Source: Bacillota bacterium (lineage in GTDB: Bacteria; Bacillota; UBA4882; UBA8346). Taken from it: a stretch of DNA of 64,000 nucleotides. Below, one piece after another: positions 25,115 to 33,251 of this stretch (position 1 is its first letter; every line of letters starts with the position of its first letter). Where the stretch lies: assembly GCA_023415835.1 (NCBI GenBank), contig JAEZJK010000002.1:1-64000 (forward strand), given 5' to 3'. The position numbers were made by a program, and so were the translations under genes. The notes beneath the pieces are model-generated. The model was not told the DNA's origin. It did no database searches and worked only from the letters and a program-made list of their open reading frames with translations.

Positions 25115-25389
25115 AGCTCTGTTTTCAATAATGGTGATCTTAATATCCAAAAAGTAAGAGGTTCTGTCCGCCGCGGGCTAAACCCACCCGGCTAGGCTTA
25201 CAGTCAACCCGGCTAAAGCCGGCTGTTTTAGATGTAAAAACGTAAACCTTAAATAATATATTAGATCCGGTAGCCCCATTTATGGGGGTTCGTACGCGAA
25301 ATATATTCAGCCGTGGGGTTTCAGCCCACGGATTGGCCATAATTGGTAACAAACAATATTCTAGATCAACCGTTTCTGATAACAGAGCC
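25115..25389 (+). mobile_element. MITE-like element, copy 1 (275 bp)
   Basis: No coding capacity. The ends are inverted repeats of about 27 bases: GCTCTGTTTTC at left and AACAGAGCC at right, with GGTTGATCT-type inner matches. Flanks are 8-bp direct repeats with one mismatch: TAAAACTA (25107-25114) and TAAAATTA (25390-25397). The interior contains small hairpins (CCCGGCTAAAGCCGG, CCCATTTATGGGGG, CCGTGGGGTTTCAGCCCACGG). A second copy in inverse orientation lies at 58322-58583. The end sequence and the 8-bp duplication fit ISL3-type transposition, which is inference. Confidence 0.85.
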
Positions 25390-25656
25390 TAAAATTAAAA
25401 TCCGGCAAGTAAACGTTTAAAATATCTAAACAGTAAACTTCTCTGTATATTAACATTATCTACTATAAAAAATCTGTGCAAACCCTGTCTAACAAAAACC
25501 TCCTTTTAGACAGATTTACGCAAATTACACGGATTTTATAAATCAACAATTATCACTGACATAACCAAAAAGGTTAAACTGTGAAAATCAGCGCACAATC
25601 CCTACAATCAGTGCGATCTACGTAATCTGGAGCCTCTAGATAATTTGTGAAATCAC

Positions 25657-25694
25657 AATAAAAAAAATAAGGGACTGTGAAAAACCACAGCCCC
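25657..25694 (-). terminator. Terminator of the membrane-protein gene
   Basis: On the minus strand GGGGCTGTG/CACAGTCCC (one mismatch) with a six-base loop is followed by TTATTTTTTTTATT, 21 bp past the stop at 25716. Confidence 0.8.
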
Positions 25695-25715
25695 TGACCC
25701 TTAGAAAAAATATTT

Positions 25716-26531
25716 TTACATGATTGGCATATTATAATGAACAAATACCCGCGCCTCTGCAAAGCTTGAAGCCAGTAAGAATAGTAATCCATAAATAAAT
25801 AGCTCTTTTTGATCGGGGGTAAATTTGATTGGCCAGAATTTACGTTCCTTCTCCCAGATCCATTCGGTCCATTTAGGAGCCACCCACCAACTGAAATGAG
25901 CGCTAGAAACAACCAACAACAAATATGAGAACCAATTCCAGAGCCCAAACCGGGCGAACAAGATTAATGAGCCGAAAACCAAATTGGAGCCTACCGGATA
26001 GGTTTGTGAATTGGAGCCAACCACAATTCCCCAAAGGATTGTATAAAATATAAAGTAAATAGTTCCCAAATTCCAACGGCTAATTTTAAACAAGTTCAAC
26101 CCAAAAATGAATATGAAAACAAATACCAAATGATTAAGAAAGAATTTAAAAGTCAAAAGCAAGACATTACCCCAGACCCCAAATAAATCGGCAACTTTTA
26201 CCGCTTTCCCAAAAATGTTCCAGGTTTCTCCGAAAGTTTTTGAGCCCCAGGAACCAATAGCCGGTATTGTCTGAGCCTTAAAAAATTTCTGCACTAAGAA
26301 TGAATCCGATAGCAAGTTTGGTTTTTTAACGGCAAATGTAAAAATCGCCCAAGTCGCCAAAAATAACAATAAACCGAAAATTAGATATCCCCCAATTTGG
26401 CAGTAGATATCCGAATGAAACAACAAGTTATAAGTCCGTGACCAGAACCGGCCTAATTTTTCTTTAAAAGAGCCTTTATTAGCCCCTCCTGAAGCAGCCG
26501 GTTTAGATGCTTTCTTATTTAACTGCTTCAA
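25716..26531 (-). CDS. Polytopic membrane protein, possibly SpoIIM-like
   Basis: Protein of 271 residues with a basic cytoplasmic N terminus of about 45 residues and five or six hydrophobic segments. The last one ends LFLLASSFAEARVFVH, which recalls the Ala/Glu-Ala end of SpoIIM-type membrane proteins, and the spacing of segments is roughly compatible. Similarity is weak and I give no function. The gene is transcribed alone on the minus strand and ends in a clear terminator. Its ATG is preceded by AAAAGGGGGG. Confidence 0.65.
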   Translation of the reverse strand: MKQLNKKASKPAASGGANKGSFKEKLGRFWSRTYNLLFHSDIYCQIGGYLIFGLLLFLATWAIFTFAVKKPNLLSDSFLVQKFFKAQTIPAIGSWGSKTFGETWNIFGKAVKVADLFGVWGNVLLLTFKFFLNHLVFVFIFIFGLNLFKISRWNLGTIYFIFYTILWGIVVGSNSQTYPVGSNLVFGSLILFARFGLWNWFSYLLLVVSSAHFSWWVAPKWTEWIWEKERKFWPIKFTPDQKELFIYGLLFLLASSFAEARVFVHYNMPIM

Positions 26532-26660
26532 ATATTCGTGCCCCCCTTTTTTATATTCATCCTCTCAATAAAATCGATCTATGTATTCGCCATAGATCGG
26601 CAGTTCCCTTCTGTTTCCACAAAAATGATTAGCGACCCGTTATTTAGAATTTATGGTTGA

Positions 26661-26798
26661 AAACATGTCTCAATACGTATTTTTGGATACCCATAGTATA
26701 TCGCGACATGTTTACTGTGGTTCATAAATTGAAATAACACATTACTTTGCCCTTTTCCATGGATGGAAAAGTATCCTCAAAGTTATTTTAAATTTATT
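26661..26798. repeat. Double-palindrome repeat, family B copy 1
   Basis: Two adjacent palindromes: AAACATGTC...GACATGTTT (26661-26713), and ATAAATTGAAATAAC...GTTATTTTAAATTTAT (26724-26798) with a central CTTTTCCATGGATGGAAAAG hairpin. The same two-part design occurs at 30716-30864 and 37911-38063. It lies just past the flgJ stop. Confidence 0.65.
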
Positions 26799-26811
26799 TA
26801 CCGCAATTTAA

Positions 26812-27099
26812 TTATTTCACTTTATTCTCTAATTGCGAGTACAACATCTTGGAAAGCCCCAACCCTTGTTCCGCAACTTGCTTTGAGATTTCATCCAGGA
26901 ACATGCTTTGATAAAAGTCCCCTCCAAAACCTTTCCCAAAAAATTTGGTGGAACTATTCATAACTTCCAACATTTGCCGAACCATAAGCGCTTCAAACTC
27001 CGAACAAGTTTTTTTCAACTCCGCTTGCTCAGGAGTTAGAGCGGTTTTATTGGTTTTGGAAGGTAAATTATTATTGGAAATTTGATTAATCATCGCCAA
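26812..27099 (-). CDS. flgJ: Flagellar rod-binding protein (FlgJ N-terminal domain)
   Basis: Protein of 95 residues that corresponds to the rod-capping N-terminal domain of FlgJ: KKTCSEFEALMVRQMLEVM and FYQSMFLDEISKQVAEQGLGLSKML (in parts) are characteristic. The muramidase domain of enterobacterial FlgJ is absent, as in many Bacillota. It is the last gene of the flg operon, seven bases downstream of flgI. Confidence 0.9.
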   Translation of the reverse strand: MAMINQISNNNLPSKTNKTALTPEQAELKKTCSEFEALMVRQMLEVMNSSTKFFGKGFGGDFYQSMFLDEISKQVAEQGLGLSKMLYSQLENKVK

Positions 27100-27105
27100 C
27101 CCCTC

Positions 27106-28224
27106 CTAAATAAATTCCAAAACCCCATATAAAGCGCCGGACTGCTCAATGGCGACCAAAACCGAAATAATATCCTGAGGAGTAGTCCCGACAGCGTTAA
27201 GCGCCCGGACAATCGTCCCAATATCGGTCCCGGAAGGCATTAAGACCATGCTACCCTCTTCTTCTTTAACTTCAAGGCGGTCTTGTCCAGTAGTAACAGT
27301 CTGTCCCATTGATAATGGGTAAGGCTGGGATACTGCAGTTTCGGAATCGATTTTAACCGTTATATTGCGGTGTGTCACTGCCACTGTGGCAATCCTCACT
27401 TTATCTCCGACCACAATTGTCCCGTTTCTCTCGTTCACGATAACTTTGGCGATTCCATCCGGTGTAACCGGTAAAGTCTCGATTTCGGCAATGAATGAAA
27501 TCGCTTCAGGCATACGTTCGTTGGGTATTAAAACCTCTACCAAGCCCATATCTATTGCTCTAGCTGCCCCTTTAGCAATATTCTCATTAATAGTCTCCGC
27601 CAAACGGGCAGCGGTTGTAAAATCGGGGTTATTCAAAGCCCAACGTAATTTCCCATTAAAATCAAGCTGCATCGGAACCTCGCGTTCCACAATCGCTCCA
27701 TTGGAAATCGTCCCTACCGTGGTAATATTCTTTTGCTGACTAGCGCCCCTACCGGAGACCGAATACCCACCGACATAAACCGGCCCTTGGGCTACCGCAT
27801 AAACCTTACCGTCGGCTCCCACTAGAGGAGTTTGTAAAAGGATCCCACCTTGGAGGCTTTTAGCGTCACCTACTGAAGCAACCTGAACATCCATAGTATC
27901 CCCCTGATGTAGATAGGGAGGGAAATTTGCAGTGATAGCTACAACGGCAATGTTTTTAACCTTCAAATCAGAAGCTCCAACCTGAACGCCCCATTTGGCC
28001 AAAGTATTGGCTACCACTTCCGCGTTGGCCTTTGAAGAGTCGCCGGTGCCATTTAGGCCAACGATTATACCCATTCCATTCAGCTGGTTGCTCCGAACCC
28101 CTTGAAGCCTGGCAATATCCTTGATGCGAGTGGTAGCTGTCTGACCGGCCGCAATAGCCGAAACCCCAGCCCCAATCAAAAGCGACAATAATATTATTAA
28201 CGATCCAATCCTTTTGGTTGTCAT
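27106..28224 (-). CDS. flgI: Flagellar P-ring protein FlgI
   Basis: Exported protein of 372 residues from the chosen ATG: signal peptide to about residue 25 (ending VSAIAAG), then the FlgI body with RIKDIARLQGVRSNQLNGMG, GLNGTGDSS and the C-terminal LNAVGTTPQDIISVLVAIEQSGAL (read in parts). FlgI forms the P ring in the peptidoglycan layer of diderm flagella. The longer frame from 28278 adds 18 residues without a good ribosome site, so I start at MTTKRIGS. With flgH it argues for an outer membrane. Confidence 0.95.
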   Translation of the reverse strand: MTTKRIGSLIILLSLLIGAGVSAIAAGQTATTRIKDIARLQGVRSNQLNGMGIIVGLNGTGDSSKANAEVVANTLAKWGVQVGASDLKVKNIAVVAITANFPPYLHQGDTMDVQVASVGDAKSLQGGILLQTPLVGADGKVYAVAQGPVYVGGYSVSGRGASQQKNITTVGTISNGAIVEREVPMQLDFNGKLRWALNNPDFTTAARLAETINENIAKGAARAIDMGLVEVLIPNERMPEAISFIAEIETLPVTPDGIAKVIVNERNGTIVVGDKVRIATVAVTHRNITVKIDSETAVSQPYPLSMGQTVTTGQDRLEVKEEEGSMVLMPSGTDIGTIVRALNAVGTTPQDIISVLVAIEQSGALYGVLEFI

Positions 28225-28330
28225 TACGCTACCCCCATCCTCATTAAACTTACCTTCGGTAAGTAAGGTTTTAAACATCTATGGAAGCAACCTTCAATCG
28301 GAGAAATCGATGTAATCTGTGAAATCCCGG

Positions 28331-28930
28331 TTAAAAAATCCAATGGAAAAATCTGGTTATAATTCCTTGCTTCTGCGCATTGTTGATATTCCCGTTTCCT
28401 TGATATTCAATGACTGCATTAGCGATATTGGACGAAAGTGTAGTATTATTGATATTGACGTCTTCCGCCCTGATCATTCCAGTTATTTTCAACACTTGAT
28501 CCTCATTATTAACCTTAATTACCTGACGGCCCTCGATAACCAAAGTCCCGTTAGGGTTCACCCCTATGACCTGGACTGTTATTTTGCCTTCAAGGGTGCC
28601 GCCTCTAGTAGTTGAACCTTCCCCTTCCGAACTGTTGCCCCAATCGGCGCCAATGCTCTCAGGCAGAAGTTTAGCTAAGAAACCGGTTCCCGGCCCGGCG
28701 CTGACCGAACCCTTTTCATCACTAGAGGATTTGGCCTGTTGGGTAGCTTTAGCCTGTTCTACTATTACCACCGTGATTAAATCGCCTACTTCAAAAGAGC
28801 GTGGCATATTTCCATATAAAGAGGCGCCCTGATCGATCCAAAGGGAATCCGCCCTAACGATACTTCCTTGTACAAAAACTTGTAAAAATATACTTAATAA
28901 TATTATAGCCAAATAATTATTCCGTTTCAT
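28331..28930 (-). CDS. flgH: Flagellar L-ring protein FlgH
   Basis: Protein of 199 residues with the FlgH core: SLWIDQGASLYGNMPRSFEV, GDLITVVIVEQA, GTLVIEGRQVIKVN and ISGMIR-like ITGMIRAEDV. FlgH normally is a lipoprotein; here the signal peptide ends near SIVRADSLW and no lipobox cysteine is present, so this FlgH is predicted not to be lipidated. It forms the outer-membrane ring of the basal body. Its ATG overlaps the flgA stop by one base (TAATG). Confidence 0.95.
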   Translation of the reverse strand: MKRNNYLAIILLSIFLQVFVQGSIVRADSLWIDQGASLYGNMPRSFEVGDLITVVIVEQAKATQQAKSSSDEKGSVSAGPGTGFLAKLLPESIGADWGNSSEGEGSTTRGGTLEGKITVQVIGVNPNGTLVIEGRQVIKVNNEDQVLKITGMIRAEDVNINNTTLSSNIANAVIEYQGNGNINNAQKQGIITRFFHWIF

Positions 28931-29880
28931 TATAGATTCACCTCCACCAGGTTCTGGCCGGTTACTCGGCCCTGAAAAACCTTTTTACTAGTAGGGTTAA
29001 GGATCGTTATTTGATCGCCCAACCAGCCGTCCTTTCCCGCCAAGCCGGTCATTTTAATGGTCATATTTCCGCCTCTAACCATTACATTAACAATATTTTC
29101 TTTGGTTACTAAAGGAAGCGGTTGAATGTGGTCCGTTGTTAAAATCTGGCCTTTTTTTATGATTTTAGTCGACCGTGTTTTTGGTGGTAAGCTCCCCAAG
29201 ATCTCTTCACCGCTGGTTAACTCCGTTTCAATCATTATAAAGTCGCTTTCATTAATAAGCGAATGACGGTTGAGATCGCGGACTGATTGATATACCCAGC
29301 CAAGCGCCCGGATTTTGCCGCTGACATTAATGGTTTTGACCTCGTTTTCTTTTGATATAGCCACCCGAAAGAGAGCCGTCCCGACTTGAGGAAGGGTACC
29401 TACGGGCATAGCTTTAATTTGCCATTCCCCTTTACTAAGCCAAGTCTCAACCGGTATGTTTCGCAATTCAACCCATTTTTTTGTAATGCTCGAATTATTT
29501 GAGGGAATTATGCTTTGAATCGCTGCTTCCAATTGTTCTCCTGTGATGCAGGCCGATTCCACTCTAACCTCAACCTGTTGTCCCATCCGGATATCCAGCC
29601 CTTGATTAAAACCTTTTTGTTTTAGGAGTAATCCGAGGTAGTCCCTGGAAAACACCCTTACTTGGCCAGGATAGGGCGCCGGGCCGAGATCAACCATTAA
29701 ATCCATTCCCGCAATTTGAACCGAGCCATGAATTGTCCCCAAATCCGATAGATAAATCTTTGGTCCGGGAACTAAGACCCGATCCGGGATTTCGAAAACC
29801 AGGATACTAGCAGCCTCGACATTTGCAAGGCTGCAAGTTAAAACGAGAAGATATAAGGCCAACTGTAAAAATCTAGCCAT
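28930..29880 (-). CDS. flgA: Flagellar P-ring assembly chaperone FlgA
   Basis: Exported protein of 316 residues, with a signal peptide (about 1-23). The C-terminal part carries the SAF/FlgA domain: RDLNRHSLINESDFIMIE, KIIKKGQILTTDHIQPLP and the VNVMVRGGNMTIKMTGLA stretch. FlgA is the periplasmic chaperone for FlgI. It sits between flgG and flgH, eight bases behind flgG and coupled to flgH. Confidence 0.92.
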   Translation of the reverse strand: MARFLQLALYLLVLTCSLANVEAASILVFEIPDRVLVPGPKIYLSDLGTIHGSVQIAGMDLMVDLGPAPYPGQVRVFSRDYLGLLLKQKGFNQGLDIRMGQQVEVRVESACITGEQLEAAIQSIIPSNNSSITKKWVELRNIPVETWLSKGEWQIKAMPVGTLPQVGTALFRVAISKENEVKTINVSGKIRALGWVYQSVRDLNRHSLINESDFIMIETELTSGEEILGSLPPKTRSTKIIKKGQILTTDHIQPLPLVTKENIVNVMVRGGNMTIKMTGLAGKDGWLGDQITILNPTSKKVFQGRVTGQNLVEVNL

Positions 29881-29888
29881 TGTTTCCT

Positions 29889-30677
29889 CTATCGTCTCAA
29901 CCCATTAGCCGTCTGAAGCATTTCATCGGAGGCCTGGACTGCTTTGGAATTCATTTCGTAAGCCCGCTGGGCCACAATCATATTGATCATTTCTTCAACT
30001 ACCTTCACATTAGACATTTCCAGATATTGCTGCACAATAGTCCCGGAGCCGTCGCTTCCCGGGGTCGTTACTAACGGTGTGCCAGAAGCGGCGCTCTGAC
30101 GATAAAGGCTGTTTCCTTCATTTACTAAACCAGCCGAATTGATAAACCTGGCTATCTCAATTTGTCCAATTTCCTGAGTGGTAGTTTCACCGGACAACAA
30201 AACCGAAACAATCCCATCCTGACTAATGGAAATTTCGGTAGTTCCTTCGGGGATAGTAATTTCCGGTTCCAAATAGTACCCTTCCGAATTGACCAGTTTA
30301 CCTTCGGAATCAACTTTAAACGCCCCGTTTCTAGTATACCGGATCGTTCCGTCTGGCATTAGGATTTGAAAGAACCCATCGCCACCAATTAGCATATCCA
30401 ATGGATTATCGGTTTGTTGATAATCGCCTTGAGTAAAAGTTTTAGTTGTCGCTACCGTCCTGGCTCCATGCCCAACCTGTAACCCGGTAGGAAGTTCCCT
30501 CCCTTGCGAGGTAGAACTCCCCGCCTCACGAATCGTTTGGTAAAGCAAGTCTTCAAACTCGGCCCTCATTTTTTTAAAGCCGATGGTATTGACATTAGAA
30601 AGGTTATTGGCAATGGTGTCCACATTAGTTTGTTGGGTCAACATGCCCGAACCTGCAGTCCATAGCGCTCTCATCAT
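29889..30677 (-). CDS. flgG: Flagellar distal rod protein FlgG
   Basis: Protein of 262 residues, the usual FlgG length, with the N-terminal rod motif MRALWTAGSGMLTQQTNVDT and ANNLSNVNTIGFKK, and a C-terminal MSNVKVVEEMINMIVAQRAYE repeat of the same helical type (read in parts). FlgG builds the distal rod. I use the ATG at 30677, nine bases after GAGGAGG; the longer frame to 30812 runs into the upstream palindromic repeat. GDGFFQIL, the FlgG-specific hairpin, is present. Confidence 0.94.
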   Translation of the reverse strand: MMRALWTAGSGMLTQQTNVDTIANNLSNVNTIGFKKMRAEFEDLLYQTIREAGSSTSQGRELPTGLQVGHGARTVATTKTFTQGDYQQTDNPLDMLIGGDGFFQILMPDGTIRYTRNGAFKVDSEGKLVNSEGYYLEPEITIPEGTTEISISQDGIVSVLLSGETTTQEIGQIEIARFINSAGLVNEGNSLYRQSAASGTPLVTTPGSDGSGTIVQQYLEMSNVKVVEEMINMIVAQRAYEMNSKAVQASDEMLQTANGLRR

Positions 30678-30715
30678 TTTTAACAACCTCCTCATTAAAA
30701 AAGAAAACTGCACAG

Positions 30716-30864
30716 TATATATGTCACAATAAGTTTCTTTAAAGCCCGAATAATTGCGACATATTTGCCTTGATTCATAAGATGAAAAAAGTAGATTAAT
30801 TTCAACATTCACAGCCGGATTTTGAGATGTGAATCTCTCTTTTCAAAACTTTTTCATCTTATAT
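30716..30864. repeat. Double-palindrome repeat, family B copy 2
   Basis: First palindrome ATATATGTCACAAT...ATTGCGACATAT (30716-30762), second ATAAGATGAAAAAAGT...ACTTTTTCATCTTAT (30778-30863). The GACATATTTGCCTTGATTCA junction matches the copy at 37911-38063. It fills most of the 316-bp flgF-flgG spacer. Confidence 0.65.
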
Positions 30865-30993
30865 TACCAAAGATACCTGGCAGTCTGAGTTTGTTTGTGG
30901 GGGGAAAACCTCAATCAGTCGATTTTCCCAAAACCTCCGCAAGCGGTCCGGTTTCTTCCTTACTCAACTGCCTATACACTTTGGCCTTTATAA

Positions 30994-31713
30994 TTATCGT
31001 ACTAAATCATTGACAGCCTTGCCCAAAGTTTCGTCATGAGCCATTAATGCCCGTTGGTTAGTATCATAAGTCCGGGTTACATTAATCATTTGGATCATTT
31101 CACGGATTGCATTAACGTTTGAACGTTCCAAAGCTCCCTGGATTATCTGATACTTTGAAGCGATTTGGGGGTTTTCATTATCGTAAAGGGCCTCACCTGC
31201 TTTTACCATACCGGATGGGTCGAAGATCTGCAAGCGATCGATAATGGTTCCCTCTTGCATAATATCGCCTTCCTGATTGACCGTAAAACTGCCTTCCACC
31301 CGAATCGGACCGTTTTGCCCTAAAACATTATACCCAGCTTTGGTGACCAAAAAGTTGTCCTTATCCACGGTGAAATTTCCACCCCGGGTATATTTAACTC
31401 CGTTATTTGTCTCCACCGCAAATAAACCAAGCCCTTCAATGGCTAAATCGTGAGGGTTTTCAGTTGTCACAATATTTCCATTGGTGAAATCGCAAAATTC
31501 GGTCACTGCTTGAACCCCAAGGCCTAACGATCCAATATTTTTAATGGTCTGTTTGGAGTATGCGTTAATCATTATCTCGGCAAAAGGTTGCTGGACTACA
31601 TTATCCCGTTTAAATCCAACCGTATCCACATTGGCTAGGTTGTTAGCGACCACGTTTTGCCGGTCCATCTCTGCTACCATGCCGGTCGCTGAGGTATAAA
31701 TCCCTCTTAACAT
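30994..31713 (-). CDS. flgF: Flagellar rod protein FlgF (FlgF/G family)
   Basis: Protein of 239 residues of the flagellar hook-basal body family: MLRGIYTSATGMVAEMDRQN, VVANNLANVDTVGFKR, AIEGLGLFAVET and the C-terminal LERSNVNAIREMIQMINVTRTY. Length and its place before flgG identify FlgF rather than FlgE. It is the first gene of the operon, behind GGAGGTGAGACA and a sigma-D-like promoter. Confidence 0.9.
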   Translation of the reverse strand: MLRGIYTSATGMVAEMDRQNVVANNLANVDTVGFKRDNVVQQPFAEIMINAYSKQTIKNIGSLGLGVQAVTEFCDFTNGNIVTTENPHDLAIEGLGLFAVETNNGVKYTRGGNFTVDKDNFLVTKAGYNVLGQNGPIRVEGSFTVNQEGDIMQEGTIIDRLQIFDPSGMVKAGEALYDNENPQIASKYQIIQGALERSNVNAIREMIQMINVTRTYDTNQRALMAHDETLGKAVNDLVR

Positions 31714-31747
31714 TGTCTCACCTCCTTTTTTGGTACTTTATATTTTA

Positions 31748-31774
31748 TTATCGGTTAATAGCCCAAAAAAATTA
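31748..31774 (-). promoter_or_regulatory. Sigma-D (FliA-type) promoter for the flg operon
   Basis: On the minus strand TAAT, a 15-base spacer and ACCGATAA resemble the flagellar consensus TAAA-N15-GCCGATAT (nine of twelve positions). It ends 34 bp upstream of the flgF ATG. Confidence 0.5.
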
Positions 31775-31928
31775 AGCTTGCTTTTGAATAATTATCAAAA
31801 TCAGGCTTGAAACGGCAGAATATCGCTAGTCAAATGTTAAAAAATAAAGGTCAAATGTTTGAAAAAAAGAACCTCGGATTCAGCTCCTTAGTTCTAGGGC
31901 TCAGGCTTTTGACTGTAGGCTTTTATCC

Positions 31929-33230
31929 TTAGGGCAGTTTTGTCATAAAAAATACGGCGAAACTTTTTAAAGAGTGGTTCAACTGCTTGATGAGGGATTT
32001 GTCGAAAGCGTACCCGAATCGCCGGGTTCGATATAACCCTAAAATGATATGGGCTAATTTGGAGGCGTCATGCCGGATATAATTGGTTTTGGTGATAACC
32101 GGAACTGCCAGGGGTGTAACTCCCAAACTGGCGATGTCTTCCAAGTCAACTTGAACTGGTTTAGCCCCTTCTTCAGTATACCTTTCCAAAATTTCCGCAT
32201 CGATTATTTCATTATTGACCAAAGCGACATCCACCAGTCCCGGTCCGGCGTGATCAACGATCGCCTTTAAATGCTGACTCGCCGAATAATTATCGGTCTC
32301 ACCCGCTTGGGTCATGGCATTGCAAACATAAACTTTAATCGCAGTTGAACTACGTAACGTCTCGGCAATATCTTCCACTAACAAATTGGGGATTATACTA
32401 GTATATAAACTCCCCGGACCTAAGATAATAATATCAGCCTCATTGAGCGCAGCAATTGCTTCAGTAACCGGTTTACAATCAGCCGGTTCTAAAAATACGC
32501 GTTTAATGGGAACCCTGGATTTAGGTATCTCTGATTCTCCCGTTACAACTCTTCCATCTATTAATTCTGCTTTTAAAACAACATGTTCCAGGGTTGCCGG
32601 TAAAACTTGGCCCCTGACCGCTAAAACTTTACTGGATTCCTTAATGGCAACCTCAAAGTCACCTGTAATATCAGTCATTGCAGCCAAAAAAAGATTGCCA
32701 AAGTTATGGCCCGTTAAATCGGAGGAACCGGTAAACCTGTATTGGAACAGCCTTTCCATCAAGGGCTCAATATCGGCCATAGCCACTAAACAGTTGCGAA
32801 TATCGCCGGGAGGAAGAATGCCGAACTCCCGCTGTAAACGGCCCGAACTCCCCCCGTCATCAGCTACGGTCACAATCGCGGTTAAGTGTGGTGTAATTTC
32901 CTTAAGCCCCCTCAAAATCGTGCCAAGACCGGTACCACCGCCGATTACCACAATTTTGGGCCCTCTACCTCCCTTCCCGTTACGAAGTCGTTCATATTTA
33001 GGAAGCCAGGCAACCATCGTCCAAAATAACTTGAGGGTACTCAAATAACCAAGGCCTAAACCGGCGGCAACCAGTGTACTACCGTTAATACCACGCCCCC
33101 AAACATTTAATGCCTTTACTTTCCAGATGCCAAAACCAATTACTACCCCGATTCCAATTAAGGAAAGACAGACCAAAAGACATACAAGCCAACATGCTGC
33201 AATTACTTGAGGCCGATTCTTGAATGACAT
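31929..33230 (-). CDS. yvcK: YvcK/CofD-like gluconeogenesis and morphology factor
   Basis: Protein of 433 residues with two N-terminal membrane segments (about 8-70) followed by a CofD-like domain: VVIGGGTGLGTILRGLK, VTVADDGGSSGRLQREFG, PPGDIRNCLVAMAD, HNFGNLFLAAMT and ILGPGSLYTSIIPNLL. YvcK binds UDP-GlcNAc and supports wall synthesis and gluconeogenic growth in Bacillus. It follows the RapZ gene by 21 bp. The usual third partner, whiA, is not downstream. Confidence 0.93.
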   Translation of the reverse strand: MSFKNRPQVIAACWLVCLLVCLSLIGIGVVIGFGIWKVKALNVWGRGINGSTLVAAGLGLGYLSTLKLFWTMVAWLPKYERLRNGKGGRGPKIVVIGGGTGLGTILRGLKEITPHLTAIVTVADDGGSSGRLQREFGILPPGDIRNCLVAMADIEPLMERLFQYRFTGSSDLTGHNFGNLFLAAMTDITGDFEVAIKESSKVLAVRGQVLPATLEHVVLKAELIDGRVVTGESEIPKSRVPIKRVFLEPADCKPVTEAIAALNEADIIILGPGSLYTSIIPNLLVEDIAETLRSSTAIKVYVCNAMTQAGETDNYSASQHLKAIVDHAGPGLVDVALVNNEIIDAEILERYTEEGAKPVQVDLEDIASLGVTPLAVPVITKTNYIRHDASKLAHIILGLYRTRRFGYAFDKSLIKQLNHSLKSFAVFFMTKLP

Positions 33231-33251
33231 TCCGGATCCGTCCCCCTTTCT

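Larger units (their letters stand above)
24974..25715. other. Gene-free stretch with MITE copy
   Basis: A 742-bp stretch without a supported gene. It holds the operator-like palindrome, the first MITE copy (25115-25389) and the terminator of the membrane-protein gene. The remainder (25398-25655) is AT-rich and shows no recognisable feature. Confidence 0.6.

Noticed and set aside
32386..33048. 220-codon frame antisense to yvcK
   Set aside because: Shadow frame with proline/serine-rich low-complexity translation; yvcK is clearly the gene.
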